Position numbers and translations under genes: made by a program. 64,000 nucleotides of DNA from Pigmentiphaga sp. H8. GTDB taxonomy: Bacteria > Pseudomonadota > Gammaproteobacteria > Burkholderiales > Burkholderiaceae_B. Shown here piece after piece: positions 1 through 8,953 of the stretch (its first letter is position 1; each line of letters begins with the position of its first letter). The stretch lies in NCBI RefSeq assembly GCF_003854895.1, contig NZ_CP033966.1, forward strand, positions 5,704,001 to 5,768,000, read 5' to 3'. The notes below the pieces were generated by a model. It made no database searches and was not told the origin of the DNA. It worked only from the letters and a program-made list of their open reading frames with translations.

Positions 1-1351
1 CGGTGCCGCCCACGCCCACCGAGTTGCCCGCGCCCGCCACCTTGGCGATGGCGCGCGGCGGGCGGTTGGCGCCATTGACGACGGTATAGGCCTGGGTGAC
101 CGCGTCGCTCCATGCGCCGTGCGAGTCCTGGACGCGCAATTGCACCAGGTAGTTGCCATAGTGCGTACCGACGAACGAAGTGCCTTTCCAGTTGGCGGCG
201 CGATCGAAGCCCTCGGGCGCCGACAGCAGCGTCCACTCGCGCGCGGCGTAGGCGATCATGCCGTCGTCGGCATCGATCGAATAGGCGCCGGTCAGGCTGA
301 TGGCAGTGCCCCGCTCGGCCTCGAAGGTCTTGCCGAACGGCGCCGTGATGACGGCGATCGGCTTGGCGTTCGGCGCGCCGGCCGGCGGAGCGACCTGCAC
401 GGTAAGGGTGGCCGGGCTCAGGCTGGTCGACTGGCCGTCGAACAGGCTCAGGTTGATCCGGTAGGTGCCGGCGAAATCCGGCACGAACGAGGCCCGCACG
501 CTCGAGACATCGTCGATCACGGCCCGCGAGCCATAGGGCCGGGACGCGAAGCGCCAGCGGTATTGCAGGGCATCGCCATCGGCGTCGGTACTGGCGCTGC
601 CGTCCAGCGCGACGCGCGTGCCGCGCACGGCGCCGGCGATGTCGCTGCCGGCGTTCGGTACCGGCCGGGAGTTGGCCACGCCTATGGTGACCGTCGTCGT
701 GGCAGACGCGCTGACGCGGCTGCCGTAGGACACCGTCAACACGGCGCGATAGATGCCGATCTTGTCGGCCACGAAGCGCGGCTGCGCGATCCTGGAATCG
801 TCCAGCGCCGCCTTGCTGCCCTCGGGCTTCTCGGCCAGGGTCCATGCATAGGCGAGCCCCGCGCTGCTGCCGCCCTCGGGAGGCAGGCTGGCCGAGCCGT
901 CGAGCTGCACGGTGGAGGCCAACAACTGGCTGATCTGGGGCGTCACCACCGCCACCGGGTCGACGCTGGTGGCGCGCAGGTCGAGCAGCGCCGGCGCGCT
1001 GCGTGCCTTGCCGTCGTCGACGACCAGGCTGATCCGGTAGGCGCCCGCCCTGTCGGGCGTGAAGACGGGCTGCGCGGCCCGCTCGTCGGACAGCATGGCG
1101 GTACTGCCGTCCGGCCGCTGGTCGATGCTCCACAGATAGGCCAGGTTGCCGCCGTTGGGCGTCGAGCTGGCCGACCCGTCCAGCATGACGGCCTGGCCTG
1201 CAGGAACGCTGGTGGCATCGGCCCGGGCCACGGCGGTGGGCCGGTCGGCCGGCGTGGCGGTGCCGCCATCGTCGCCGCCGCCACCGCCTCCGCACGAGGC
1301 CATCAGCAGCGATGCGCCGACGCCCAGCAGAAGATTGCGGAAAAGAATCAT
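1..1351 (-). CDS. PKD-repeat lipoprotein, 3' end outside window
   Basis: The reading frame starts at ATG 1351 with a hydrophobic leader and a lipobox (LMASC, Cys20), followed by a Gly/Asp-rich linker, so the product should be a lipid-anchored envelope protein. About 450 residues are in the window and no stop is reached. It is built from successive Ig-like PKD-type units of about 95 residues, starting near residues 39, 130, 228, 325 and 435, with recurring DGSAS and Y-x-W/F signatures. PKD repeats normally mediate adhesion or spacing at the cell surface. An AAGGAAAA ribosome site precedes the start. It lies 35 bp downstream of the TonB-dependent receptor on the same strand, so it may be co-transcribed. 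A role in ligand capture for that receptor is inference only. Confidence 0.8.
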   Translation of the reverse strand, partial: MILFRNLLLGVGASLLMASCGGGGGGDDGGTATPADRPTAVARADATSVPAGQAVMLDGSASSTPNGGNLAYLWSIDQRPDGSTAMLSDERAAQPVFTPDRAGAYRISLVVDDGKARSAPALLDLRATSVDPVAVVTPQISQLLASTVQLDGSASLPPEGGSSAGLAYAWTLAEKPEGSKAALDDSRIAQPRFVADKIGIYRAVLTVSYGSRVSASATTTVTIGVANSRPVPNAGSDIAGAVRGTRVALDGSASTDADGDALQYRWRFASRPYGSRAVIDDVSSVRASFVPDFAGTYRINLSLFDGQSTSLSPATLTVQVAPPAGAPNAKPIAVITAPFGKTFEAERGTAISLTGAYSIDADDGMIAYAAREWTLLSAPEGFDRAANWKGTSFVGTHYGNYLVQLRVQDSHGAWSDAVTQAYTVVNGANRPPRAIAKVAGAGNSVGVGGT

Positions 1352-1386
1352 GACAAGGTTTTCCTTTTTTAAGGAACAGCGTGAAA

Positions 1387-4185
1387 TCAAAACTGCATGG
1401 TGACGCTGAGCCGCGCGGTGCGGCCCGGCGCCGGCACCAGCCCGAGGCTGAGCGCATCGAGGTAGTAGCGGTCGGTCAGGTTGTCGATGTTGAAATCGAC
1501 GCTGACCCGGTCGTTGATGCGGTAGCTCGCGAACAGGTCCCAGATCTGGTAGCCGTGCCACGGCACGACGGCGTTCAGGCCCTGCTGGGTGTCGTCGTTG
1601 AATTCCGGCACCTGGTTGCGCTTGCCCATGAACGTGCCGCGCAGGCCCATGGTCAGCCGCCGGTCCAGCAGGCGCACCCCGGCGGTGGCCGAGGCGTGCC
1701 AGTTCGGCGGAATCATGTTGTTGACGTAGCTGTTGGCGATGCCGTAGTCGGTGCAGGTGTAGCGCCGGTAGCTGCCGAAATGGCAGGTCTCGATGAAGGT
1801 GTACCGGGTGGCGCCGCCGCTGATGAAGAACGTGCCGGCGTCATACGAACCCGACAGCTCGAAGCCGTGGAAGCTCACGCTCTCGATGTTGCGCAGGCTG
1901 AAGAACTGCTTGCCCGAGCCTTCCTCCCAGGTGTTGGGAAACGTGCGCGTCAGATAGTCCCTGGTATGGTTGCGGAAGTAGGCGGCCTTCAGGCGGAACT
2001 TGTCGCTGGGCCGCCAAAGCCCGTCCTTGAGCAGGTTGATGCCGACTTCCCGGCTGGTCGCGTGCTCGGGCTTGAGGTGGATGTCCTGCGATGGAGAGAC
2101 CGAGAACCCCGACGTGGTCTCGAACAGGCTGGGCATGCGCAGCGCCTCGGCATGGCGCGCATAGAACTGCAGGCCCGGTCGCGGCTCCCATAGCAGGCTT
2201 AGCTGGGGCGCGGCGCCGCTCTCCTTGCTGGTCATCATGACGGGGTCGCAGTACCCGTCGGCGCCGGGATTGACGCAGTAGGCGCTCTCGGCGTCGACGA
2301 TGCGCGGTTTGTCGTCGGCCGACCGGAAACGCGTATAGCGCAGGCCGGCGTCCAGGGTAACGGTGGGCAGCACGCGCCATTGCATGTTGCCGAAGGCGCT
2401 GACCTCGCGCCGATTGCCGGAGCGGCCGCCGCTGCCGACCAGTTCGTTTCCCTGCGCCGTGCCGTTCACGGTCTCGCGTTGCAGCGACAGCCCGTACTCC
2501 AGGCGGATGCCGCCCAGGCGATCCAAGCGCATGGCGTTGCTCAGGTCCAGCCCCCAGCGCCGGTACTTTTCCGCGCCCGCGCCGAAGCCCAGGTTCAGGT
2601 CCTCGTCCGAGTAGTTCCGGTTCAGGCTCTTGGTATCGGTGTGCCAGAGATTGACCTTGACGTCGTACAGCGGATTGCCCTCGGGATTCCAGCGATGGCG
2701 GATGGCGTAGGTTCTGGCATCGACGCGGCTGCCTTCGGTCTGCCGGACCTGCCCCAGCCACAGCAGCTGCGACGGCATCATCTCGCCGTAGGTGCTGTCG
2801 TAGCGCATGAAGCTCAGCTCCGTTTCGTGGTCGCCGGGCAGATAGAAGCGGCTCTTGAGCAGATAGGATTCGCTCTCGAAGTTGGTGTTGACCACCTGCT
2901 CGCCCGCGCGAAAGCGCGTGGCCCCCTCCAGCCTGGGACGCACTTCGGTGTAGAACCCCCGGTTCAGCCGGTCGGACAGGTCCAGGCGGGGCACCGGCCC
3001 TTTCGTGCCCGCGTAGTAATTGCCCTGCTGGCGCCGCGCATAGGCGGCGACCACGTCCACCATCTCGAAGCGCTTGGCCAATGCCAGGCTGCCGGCCCAG
3101 CCACGCGGCTTGAGCATGGACGGACGGTTCATGCTTTCCTTCGGGCCGTCGGCATTGGCGAGGTCGAACGGGCCCTCGCACAGGCTGGCGATCACGCAAT
3201 CGGTACGGAACACCCCGCTGGTCTGGCCGGACGCCGAACCGGTGTTGTAGCCCGCCGGCGTACCCGGTGCGGGCACCGAGCCGCTGTTGTTGCCGATCGC
3301 GGTACCGCGCAGCCGGATGCCGAAATCCTTGCCGTCGCGCACGATGTCGTCGGCCTCGATCGTGCGCATGATGACCAGGCCGCCGGTCGCTCCCGTACCC
3401 TGGGCGTTCATGGTCGGCCCCTTCTCGACGGACAGGCCGCCGATCAGGTCGGGATCGATGTAGCTGCGCGACGCCACGCCCGCGTAGCCGCGATACACCG
3501 TGGTTTCCTGGCGCGTACCGTCCACCAGTACCGGCACCCGGCCCTGGCCCTGCATGCCGCGGATGTTGACGTCCAGCCCGCCGCTGTTGCGGTTCTCGCC
3601 GACCAGCACGCCGGGCATGCCCTGGAAGATGTCGCCCACCGAGGTGCCCCGGAACCGTTCGATGTCGTCGCGCGTCAGCACGCTGCGCGATCCCGCGGTC
3701 CGGTAGGCCTCGTCCTTGGGATCGTGCTCCGCCTGGCCGATCACCTCGATCGTCGGCAACGCCCACAACGGCGCGCCGGACACGGGCCGCAGCGCGTAGA
3801 CGCCGGCGCCGCGTTCGATCGCTTCGAGCCCCGTCCCCTGCAACAGCAGCTCGATGGCCTCCCGCACCGTGTAGCGTCCGTTCAATCCGGTCGACCTCAG
3901 GCTGGCGACGCTGGCCTGCTCGAACAGCACCGTGACCCCGGCGGCTTCGGCGAACTGCGCCAGCGCCGCGTCCAGCGCTCCGGCCGGCACGCGGTACTCG
4001 CGCGGCGCGGCCGCCGTGACGGCCGTGCCCGGGGCCGTCACGGACTGCGCCCAGGCTGGCCCCGACAGCAGGCCGGAGCACGCCACGGCGAATGCCAGCA
4101 TGGAAGGCGCGAGGCATGCCGGATGCGGGAGGCGATAGACGGCCGGCGTCAGGGCTACGGGTACGGCGGGGCGGCGAACGGCCAT
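1387..4185 (-). CDS. TonB-dependent outer-membrane receptor with STN signalling domain
   Basis: 932 residues. A long signal peptide ends near AWAQ, followed by an STN (secretin/TonB N-terminal) domain at about residues 65-135. That domain marks receptors that signal to a FecR-type anti-sigma factor. A plug domain and a 22-stranded barrel follow, ending in the usual aromatic C-terminus (SVTMQF). The C-terminal DALSLGLVPAPGRT stretch and the RMPSLFE/LKPEHAT region resemble haem, haemoglobin or hemophore receptors (HasR/BhuR-like), but the ligand cannot be fixed by eye. The start has an AAGGA ribosome site. It is the third gene after the sigma and fecR genes, behind a Fur box. No haem ABC transporter (bhuSTUV-like) is adjacent, so it is not the classical bhu locus. 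Confidence 0.9.
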   Translation of the reverse strand: MAVRRPAVPVALTPAVYRLPHPACLAPSMLAFAVACSGLLSGPAWAQSVTAPGTAVTAAAPREYRVPAGALDAALAQFAEAAGVTVLFEQASVASLRSTGLNGRYTVREAIELLLQGTGLEAIERGAGVYALRPVSGAPLWALPTIEVIGQAEHDPKDEAYRTAGSRSVLTRDDIERFRGTSVGDIFQGMPGVLVGENRNSGGLDVNIRGMQGQGRVPVLVDGTRQETTVYRGYAGVASRSYIDPDLIGGLSVEKGPTMNAQGTGATGGLVIMRTIEADDIVRDGKDFGIRLRGTAIGNNSGSVPAPGTPAGYNTGSASGQTSGVFRTDCVIASLCEGPFDLANADGPKESMNRPSMLKPRGWAGSLALAKRFEMVDVVAAYARRQQGNYYAGTKGPVPRLDLSDRLNRGFYTEVRPRLEGATRFRAGEQVVNTNFESESYLLKSRFYLPGDHETELSFMRYDSTYGEMMPSQLLWLGQVRQTEGSRVDARTYAIRHRWNPEGNPLYDVKVNLWHTDTKSLNRNYSDEDLNLGFGAGAEKYRRWGLDLSNAMRLDRLGGIRLEYGLSLQRETVNGTAQGNELVGSGGRSGNRREVSAFGNMQWRVLPTVTLDAGLRYTRFRSADDKPRIVDAESAYCVNPGADGYCDPVMMTSKESGAAPQLSLLWEPRPGLQFYARHAEALRMPSLFETTSGFSVSPSQDIHLKPEHATSREVGINLLKDGLWRPSDKFRLKAAYFRNHTRDYLTRTFPNTWEEGSGKQFFSLRNIESVSFHGFELSGSYDAGTFFISGGATRYTFIETCHFGSYRRYTCTDYGIANSYVNNMIPPNWHASATAGVRLLDRRLTMGLRGTFMGKRNQVPEFNDDTQQGLNAVVPWHGYQIWDLFASYRINDRVSVDFNIDNLTDRYYLDALSLGLVPAPGRTARLSVTMQF

Positions 4186-4269
4186 CGGGGTCCTTTCTGG
4201 CGGGTCGTGAGCGACAAAATGCTCACCTCTTGTCTGGTAGGACCAGCCAGAAACGAAAACCGGACAACA

Positions 4270-5247
4270 TCAATCGCGCGGCCCGATGGAAACCCAATAC
4301 CGGGTCAGCCTTCGGATGCGGACCGGCAGGATGGTGGGCACGGCGGCCAGCGCGGCCTCGCGGTCGGCCAACTGGAACACGCCGGAAATGCGCAGGTCGG
4401 CGACCTCCGGTTCGCACCGCAGCACGCCGTGCATGTGCCTGCCCAATTCTTCGCAGAAATCGGCCAGCCGCATGCCGCTGGCGCGCAGGACGCCCCGCGA
4501 CCAGTCGCCCCGGCGCGGATCCCGCGGCACGGGCGCCCGGGCGCCCTGCGCGCCGAACGAGGTTTCCTGCCCCGCCTCCAGTCTCAGCGCCGACGCATCC
4601 GGCGCGGCGGGCTGGATCATTACCGCTCCCTCGAATACGGCCACGAACGTATCGCGCGCTGCCTGCCTGACGATGAAGCGCGTACCGATGGCGCGTACCC
4701 GCCCGGCGCCGGTATCGACCACGAAAGGCCTGGGCGGCGCCTGCGGATCCGGCGCCGTCGCGATCATGATCTCGCCGCCGCGCAGGCGCAGCCGGCGCTC
4801 GGCGCCAAACACCGCGTCCACCGCCGTTGCGGTGTTCAGGTCGAGGATGCTGCCGTCCGCCAGCACCACGCGCCGCCGTTCGCCGACCGCCGTGCGATAG
4901 TCGGCGGCCCAGGCGCGCCAGGGCGTTTCGCGATAGGCCAGCCACCCCGCCGGCACGCCGGCCAGGAGCAGGGCGAGCTTCTTGAGCGCGGCGCGCCGCT
5001 GGCGGCTGGTCCGGTCCAGGACGGGCATGGCCAGGCCGGACGGCATCGCGTCGAGCTGCTGGCCCAGGCGCTGCGCCTTCTGCCAGGCCGCCTCGTTCTC
5101 GGGCCGTGCCGAGCGCCAGGCCAGGCAGGCGACATGGTCGCCCTCGCCGGCACCCGCGCCGCGCAGGCGCAGCAGCCAGCGCGCCGCCTCGCGGGCGGCG
5201 CGGCGATCGATGAGCTGGATGGAAGCAGGCCGCGCGCCAGCGCTCAC
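4270..5247 (-). CDS. FecR-type anti-sigma/sigma-regulator
   Basis: 325 residues from a GTG start at 5247, 19 bp after the sigma-factor stop. No ATG gives a sensible N-terminus. The N-terminal DUF4880-type segment (IDRRAAREAARWLLRL, with the W-x-x-A pattern of cytoplasmic sigma-binding regions) is followed by one membrane segment (LALLLAGVPAGWLAY, about residues 100-115). A periplasmic FecR domain follows (RRVVLADGSILDLNTAT) with a C-terminal region that would contact the receptor STN domain. It passes the receptor occupancy signal to the ECF sigma factor encoded just upstream. Gene order sigma-fecR-receptor is the canonical one. The exact start is uncertain. Confidence 0.88.
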   Translation of the reverse strand: MSAGARPASIQLIDRRAAREAARWLLRLRGAGAGEGDHVACLAWRSARPENEAAWQKAQRLGQQLDAMPSGLAMPVLDRTSRQRRAALKKLALLLAGVPAGWLAYRETPWRAWAADYRTAVGERRRVVLADGSILDLNTATAVDAVFGAERRLRLRGGEIMIATAPDPQAPPRPFVVDTGAGRVRAIGTRFIVRQAARDTFVAVFEGAVMIQPAAPDASALRLEAGQETSFGAQGARAPVPRDPRRGDWSRGVLRASGMRLADFCEELGRHMHGVLRCEPEVADLRISGVFQLADREAALAAVPTILPVRIRRLTRYWVSIGPRD

Positions 5248-5266
5248 GACGCGCCGCCCGGGCGCC

Positions 5267-5773
5267 TCATGGCGCGGCAAGAATGCATTGCTCCAGGCCG
5301 CGCAACACGTAGCGCTGCACGGTCCTGACCGAGACGCCCAGCATGCCGGCGATCGCGCCATACTCCAGGCCCTCGACCTGCGACAGCAGGAAGGCACGGC
5401 GCACCGCGGCGGGCAGCTCGCTCAGCATGGCATCGATCTGGCACAGGGTTTCGAGCAACAGGCAGCGCTCTTCCGGCGACAGCGCCAGCGCCTCGCCCAT
5501 GTTGGCCAGGGCCTCCAGATACGCCTGCTCCAGGGTCTGCCGTTCGCGCAGGTTGATCACCAGCCGGCGCGCGATGGTCGCCAGGTAGGCGCGTGGCTCA
5601 CGCAACTGCACCAGGTCCTGTTCATGGCCCAGCACCCGGATGAAGGTGTCCTGGGCCAGGTCATCGGCCTGCGCCGGATTGCCGAGCCGGCGGGCCAGCC
5701 AGCGCTGCAGCCATCCGTGGTGCTCGCGATAGAGCAGGTCCACGGTGAACGGGGAAATGACTTCTGACGACAC
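5267..5773 (-). CDS. FecI-like ECF sigma factor
   Basis: About 168 residues from GTG 5773. A TTG at 5812 is in frame but leaves almost no room after the Fur box. Region 2 is clear (HHGWLQRWLARRLG...DLAQDTFIRVL), as is region 4 (LPAAVRRAFLLSQVEGLEYGAIA, then a helix-turn-helix GVSVRTVQRY). FecI-family sigmas drive transcription of a cognate TonB-dependent receptor when FecR relays ligand binding. Neither candidate start has a strong ribosome site. The Fur box at 5819-5837 lies immediately upstream, so expression should be repressed by iron. Confidence 0.88.
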   Translation of the reverse strand: MSSEVISPFTVDLLYREHHGWLQRWLARRLGNPAQADDLAQDTFIRVLGHEQDLVQLREPRAYLATIARRLVINLRERQTLEQAYLEALANMGEALALSPEERCLLLETLCQIDAMLSELPAAVRRAFLLSQVEGLEYGAIAGMLGVSVRTVQRYVLRGLEQCILAAP

Positions 5774-5818
5774 GGGAAGAAGGGAACAAGAGGCGGATAA
5801 CGCACCCGCCAATCAATT

Positions 5819-5837
5819 GATAATGAAAATCATTATC
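5819..5837. promoter_or_regulatory. Fur box
   Basis: GATAATGAAAATCATTATC matches the 19-bp Fur consensus GATAATGATAATCATTATC at 18 of 19 positions. It lies between the ECF sigma gene (minus strand) and the TTT receptor gene (plus strand). It is closest to the sigma factor, which is the expected iron-regulated target. An effect on the plus-strand receptor 157 bp away is possible but unsupported. Confidence 0.9.
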
Positions 5838-5898
5838 AAATTCTCCGGAGAAGGCGAGGACTTGTCAACCATGTCTTCCGGTTATGGCCCATGCGCAC

Positions 5899-5955
5899 AA
5901 CGACTTGCCGGGCCCGCGGCGGACTGCGAAAGTCCCGCCAACGACTTGCCGGGCC
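5899..5955. repeat. 16-bp direct repeat upstream of a Bug receptor
   Basis: AACGACTTGCCGGGCC occurs at 5899-5914 and again at 5940-5955, a 41-bp period (close to four helical turns), ending 38 bp before the receptor start. The spacing suits a pair of regulator sites, but no binding family is recognised. It could also be a small local duplication. Confidence 0.6.
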
Positions 5956-5993
5956 AACCCAAGAAGACCACGGTTCAAGCACAGGAGACATCC

Positions 5994-6968
5994 ATGACCT
6001 TCACGTTCGGGAAACTGGCGCTGGCCGCCACGCTCGGCCTGGCCGCCATCGGCGCGCAGGCGGAAACCTGGCCGGCCCGCCCGGTGCGCATCATCGTGCC
6101 GTACAACGCCGGCACGCCGCCCGACATCAGCAGCCGCATCATCGCGCAGAAGCTGACCGTCAAGCTGGGCCAGACCTTCTACGTCGACAACAAGCCCGGC
6201 GCCTCTGGCAGCCTGGCCGCGGGCGACCTCGACCGCTATCCCGCCGACGGCTATACCGCGATGACGCTGCTCACGCCCGTGGTGGTCGGCCCCGCGCTGC
6301 TGTCCTCGTTCAACAAGGACTTCGCCCGCGACTACGCGCCCGTCGGGCAGTACGACTGGACCTACAGCGTGCTGGTCGTCACGCCGTCCCTGCCCGTGCA
6401 CGACGTGAAGGGATTGATCGAGCTGCTGCGCGCCAAGCCCGATGCCTACAGCTTTCCCTCGGGCGGCTACGGCACGCCGGCGCACCTGGCGGGCGAGCTC
6501 TTCAAGCAGCGCTACGGCGTCACGGCCACCCACGTGCCCTACAACCAGTTCACGGCCGGGCTGGCCGACCTGGTGGCGGGCCGGGTGAACTTCATGTTCC
6601 TGACCAGCACGGTGGCGGCGGCGCAGATCCAGGGCGGCAAGGTCAAGGCGCTGGCCATCGCTTCGCGCGACAGCCGGCTGCCCGGCCTGCCTGACGTGCC
6701 GACCATGGAGGAACAGGGCTTCAAGGGCTTCGACGTGCGCAACTGGGACGGCTTCGTCATGCGCAAGGAAACGCCCAAGGACGCTATCGCCGGATTCACG
6801 CGGGCGCTGAACCAGATCCTGGCCGATCCCGAGACGCGCAAGGCGCTGGCCGACGCGGGCGCCGAGCCGGTCCCGAGCACCACGGCCGAGCAGTTCGGCG
6901 CGCTGATTGCCAGCGAACAGGCCCGGCTGACGGACCTGGTGCGCCAGACCGCCATCAAGATCGACTGA
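5994..6968 (+). CDS. TTT/Bug-family periplasmic solute receptor
   Basis: 324 residues with a Sec signal peptide ending GAQA. It has the Bug family landmarks: WPARPVRIIVPYNAGTPPD (ligand-binding loop), NKPGASG and PADGY in lobe 1, then GTPAHLAGELF, HVPYN and the LPDVPT segment near residue 240. Bug proteins capture carboxylates or aromatic acids in the periplasm, some for tripartite TctABC transporters. No TctA/TctB genes occur in the window, so its membrane partner is unknown. An AGGAG site is 6 bp upstream of the ATG. It heads an apparent operon with the sulfatase, ferredoxin and extradiol dioxygenase. Confidence 0.9.
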   Translation: MTFTFGKLALAATLGLAAIGAQAETWPARPVRIIVPYNAGTPPDISSRIIAQKLTVKLGQTFYVDNKPGASGSLAAGDLDRYPADGYTAMTLLTPVVVGPALLSSFNKDFARDYAPVGQYDWTYSVLVVTPSLPVHDVKGLIELLRAKPDAYSFPSGGYGTPAHLAGELFKQRYGVTATHVPYNQFTAGLADLVAGRVNFMFLTSTVAAAQIQGGKVKALAIASRDSRLPGLPDVPTMEEQGFKGFDVRNWDGFVMRKETPKDAIAGFTRALNQILADPETRKALADAGAEPVPSTTAEQFGALIASEQARLTDLVRQTAIKID

Positions 6969-7001
6969 CTGCCGAACGACCGACTTCTTCCGGATACCAG
7001 G

Positions 7002-8555
7002 ATGCGCAACGTCCTTTTCATCATGTGCGACCAACTGCGGGCGGACTACCTGTCCTGCTACGGCAGCCCCTGGCTGCGCACGCCCAACATGGACGCCCTG
7101 GCCGCGCGCGGCGTGGTCTTCACCCAGGCCTACGTGCAGTCGGGCGTATGCGGACCGTCACGCATGTCCTTCTATACCGGCCGCTATCCGTCCTCCCACG
7201 GCGCGACCTGGAACTTCATCCCCATGCCGATGAGCGAGCTGACGGTGGGCGACTACCTGTCGCAGGCCGGCCGCGCGCTCCACCTGGCGGGCAAGACCCA
7301 CTTCGAGCCGTCGGCCGAGGCGACGGCGGCCTGGCGCGGCGGCGCCGCCGATCGTTCCGCCGCCAGCCTGCTGCAAGGCGGCTTCGAGGTGGTCTGCCGG
7401 CACGAGGGCGACCTGCCCACCGGCAAGGAGGACTACCGGCGCTACCTGGAGTCGGCCGGCTACGCGGGCGACGACCCGTGGCTGCAGCACGCCAACTCCG
7501 GCCGTCATCCGGACGGCTCGGTCGCCAGCGGCTGGCAGATGCGCCACGCGCACCTGGCTGCCCACGTGGCCGAGCCGCACTCGGAAACCGCCTACGTCTC
7601 GAACGCCGCCATCGATTTCATCCGCCGGCATCGCGACGAACCCTGGTCGCTGCACCTGTCGTACATCAAGCCCCACTGGCCCTACATCGCGCCGGCGCCC
7701 TATCACGACATGTACCGCCGCGCCGAGCAGGCGCCCATCCGGCGCAATCGCGCCTCCGAAGCCAACGAGCATCCGGTGCTGGCCGCCTACCGCTCGCATG
7801 ACGAATGCCGCAGCTTCGACCAGGAGGACGTGGTGCGCCACGTGCGTCCGGCCTACATGGGCCTGATCCGGCAGATCGACGACCACCTGGGCCGGGTGCT
7901 GGAAGTCCTGGAGCAGACCGGCCAGACGGACCAGACGCTGATCGTCTTCACCTCCGATCACGGCGATTTCCTGGGCGACTACGGCTTCGGCGAAAAGGAA
8001 CTGTTCCACGACGTCGTCCAGCGCGTACCGCTGATCGTGGTCGATCCGTCGCCCGCCGCCGACGCCACGCGCGGCACGCGCGATGGCCGTTTCGCCGCCG
8101 CGGTGGACGTCGTTCCCACCATCCTGGACGCGCTCGGCCTGCCCGCGCAGGCCCATCGGGTGGAAGGCCGCTCGCTGCTGCCGCTGGTGCGCGGTGAAGC
8201 CGCGCACGACTGGCGCGACTGCGTCTTCAGCGAACTGGACTATGCGACGCGGCGCGCGCGCCATGTCCTGGGCCGGCCCCGCGACGCCGACTGCCGGGGC
8301 TGGATGGTGCGCACCGCCGACTGGAAGCTGGTGGCCTGGAACGGCTACCGCCCGCAGCTCTTTCACCTGGCCGAGGATCCGGACGAGTTCCACGACCTGG
8401 GCGCGGACCCCGCCTTCGAGCCGGTGCGGCAATCGATGTCGGCGCGGCTGCTGGCGCATCAGTTGACGCTCAAGCGCCGCATCGCCGTCGACCTCGACCG
8501 CATCGAGGCCATGACCGACAACCTGCCGCCCGGCATACACATCGGCCAGTGGTAA
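7002..8555 (+). CDS. Sulfatase / phosphonate monoester hydrolase family enzyme
   Basis: 517 residues, cytoplasmic (no signal peptide). The catalytic C-x-P-x-R motif is C50-G-P-S-R54, where Cys50 would be matured to formylglycine. Metal and active-site residues are visible as D10-Q, K98-T-H100, H226 (KPHWPY), D319-H320 and K332. The family hydrolyses sulfate esters or phosphonate/phosphate monoesters. Lack of an export signal and the phosphonate-hydrolase-like layout leave the ester type open. It sits 33 bp after the Bug receptor and 19 bp before the ferredoxin, so a role in unmasking a sulfated or phosphorylated phenolic substrate is a reasonable inference. Confidence 0.85.
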   Translation: MRNVLFIMCDQLRADYLSCYGSPWLRTPNMDALAARGVVFTQAYVQSGVCGPSRMSFYTGRYPSSHGATWNFIPMPMSELTVGDYLSQAGRALHLAGKTHFEPSAEATAAWRGGAADRSAASLLQGGFEVVCRHEGDLPTGKEDYRRYLESAGYAGDDPWLQHANSGRHPDGSVASGWQMRHAHLAAHVAEPHSETAYVSNAAIDFIRRHRDEPWSLHLSYIKPHWPYIAPAPYHDMYRRAEQAPIRRNRASEANEHPVLAAYRSHDECRSFDQEDVVRHVRPAYMGLIRQIDDHLGRVLEVLEQTGQTDQTLIVFTSDHGDFLGDYGFGEKELFHDVVQRVPLIVVDPSPAADATRGTRDGRFAAAVDVVPTILDALGLPAQAHRVEGRSLLPLVRGEAAHDWRDCVFSELDYATRRARHVLGRPRDADCRGWMVRTADWKLVAWNGYRPQLFHLAEDPDEFHDLGADPAFEPVRQSMSARLLAHQLTLKRRIAVDLDRIEAMTDNLPPGIHIGQW

Positions 8556-8574
8556 ACCTCTCGCAAGGAATCCC

Positions 8575-8931
8575 ATGCATCCGGCCGAGCAGCGCTTCGA
8601 AGTCCATATCCTCGATACAGGCGAACGCTATGCCTGCGGCGGCTCGCAGACACTGCTGGCCGGCATGGAGGCGCTCGGCCGCAAGGGCATTCCGGTCGGC
8701 TGCCGCGGCGGCGGGTGCGGCGTATGCAAGAGCCGGATCGTCCGGGGCGACTACCACGCCGCGAAGATGAGCCGCGCCTGCGTCAGCGCCGACGAGCAGG
8801 CGGCCGGCGTGGTACTGGCCTGCCGCGTCGTGCCGCGCAGCGACATCGAGATCGAAGCGCTGGACAGGATGCGGCGCTGCGTGACCCGTCATTTGACGCC
8901 GGCGGCCCGACCGCCTGTACCCCCTACCTGA
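8575..8931 (+). CDS. Plant-type [2Fe-2S] ferredoxin, XylT-like
   Basis: 118 residues. The cluster ligands are C43-x4-C48-x2-C51 and C83, the plant/XylT arrangement. Small ferredoxins of this type next to catechol 2,3-dioxygenases (XylT, NahT) reduce and reactivate the oxidised active-site iron of the dioxygenase. The downstream gene here is exactly such a dioxygenase, 22 bp away. It has an AAGGAA ribosome site. An unusual basic/proline-rich tail of about 20 residues follows the fold. Confidence 0.9.
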   Translation: MHPAEQRFEVHILDTGERYACGGSQTLLAGMEALGRKGIPVGCRGGGCGVCKSRIVRGDYHAAKMSRACVSADEQAAGVVLACRVVPRSDIEIEALDRMRRCVTRHLTPAARPPVPPT

Positions 8932-8953
8932 CAACGACAGCAAGGAGACCATC

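Noticed and set aside
2380..5328. Very long plus-strand open frame opposite the receptor and fecR genes
   Set aside because: Low-complexity Ala/Gly/Arg/His-rich composition typical of antisense frames in high-GC DNA; the minus strand has clear family motifs throughout.
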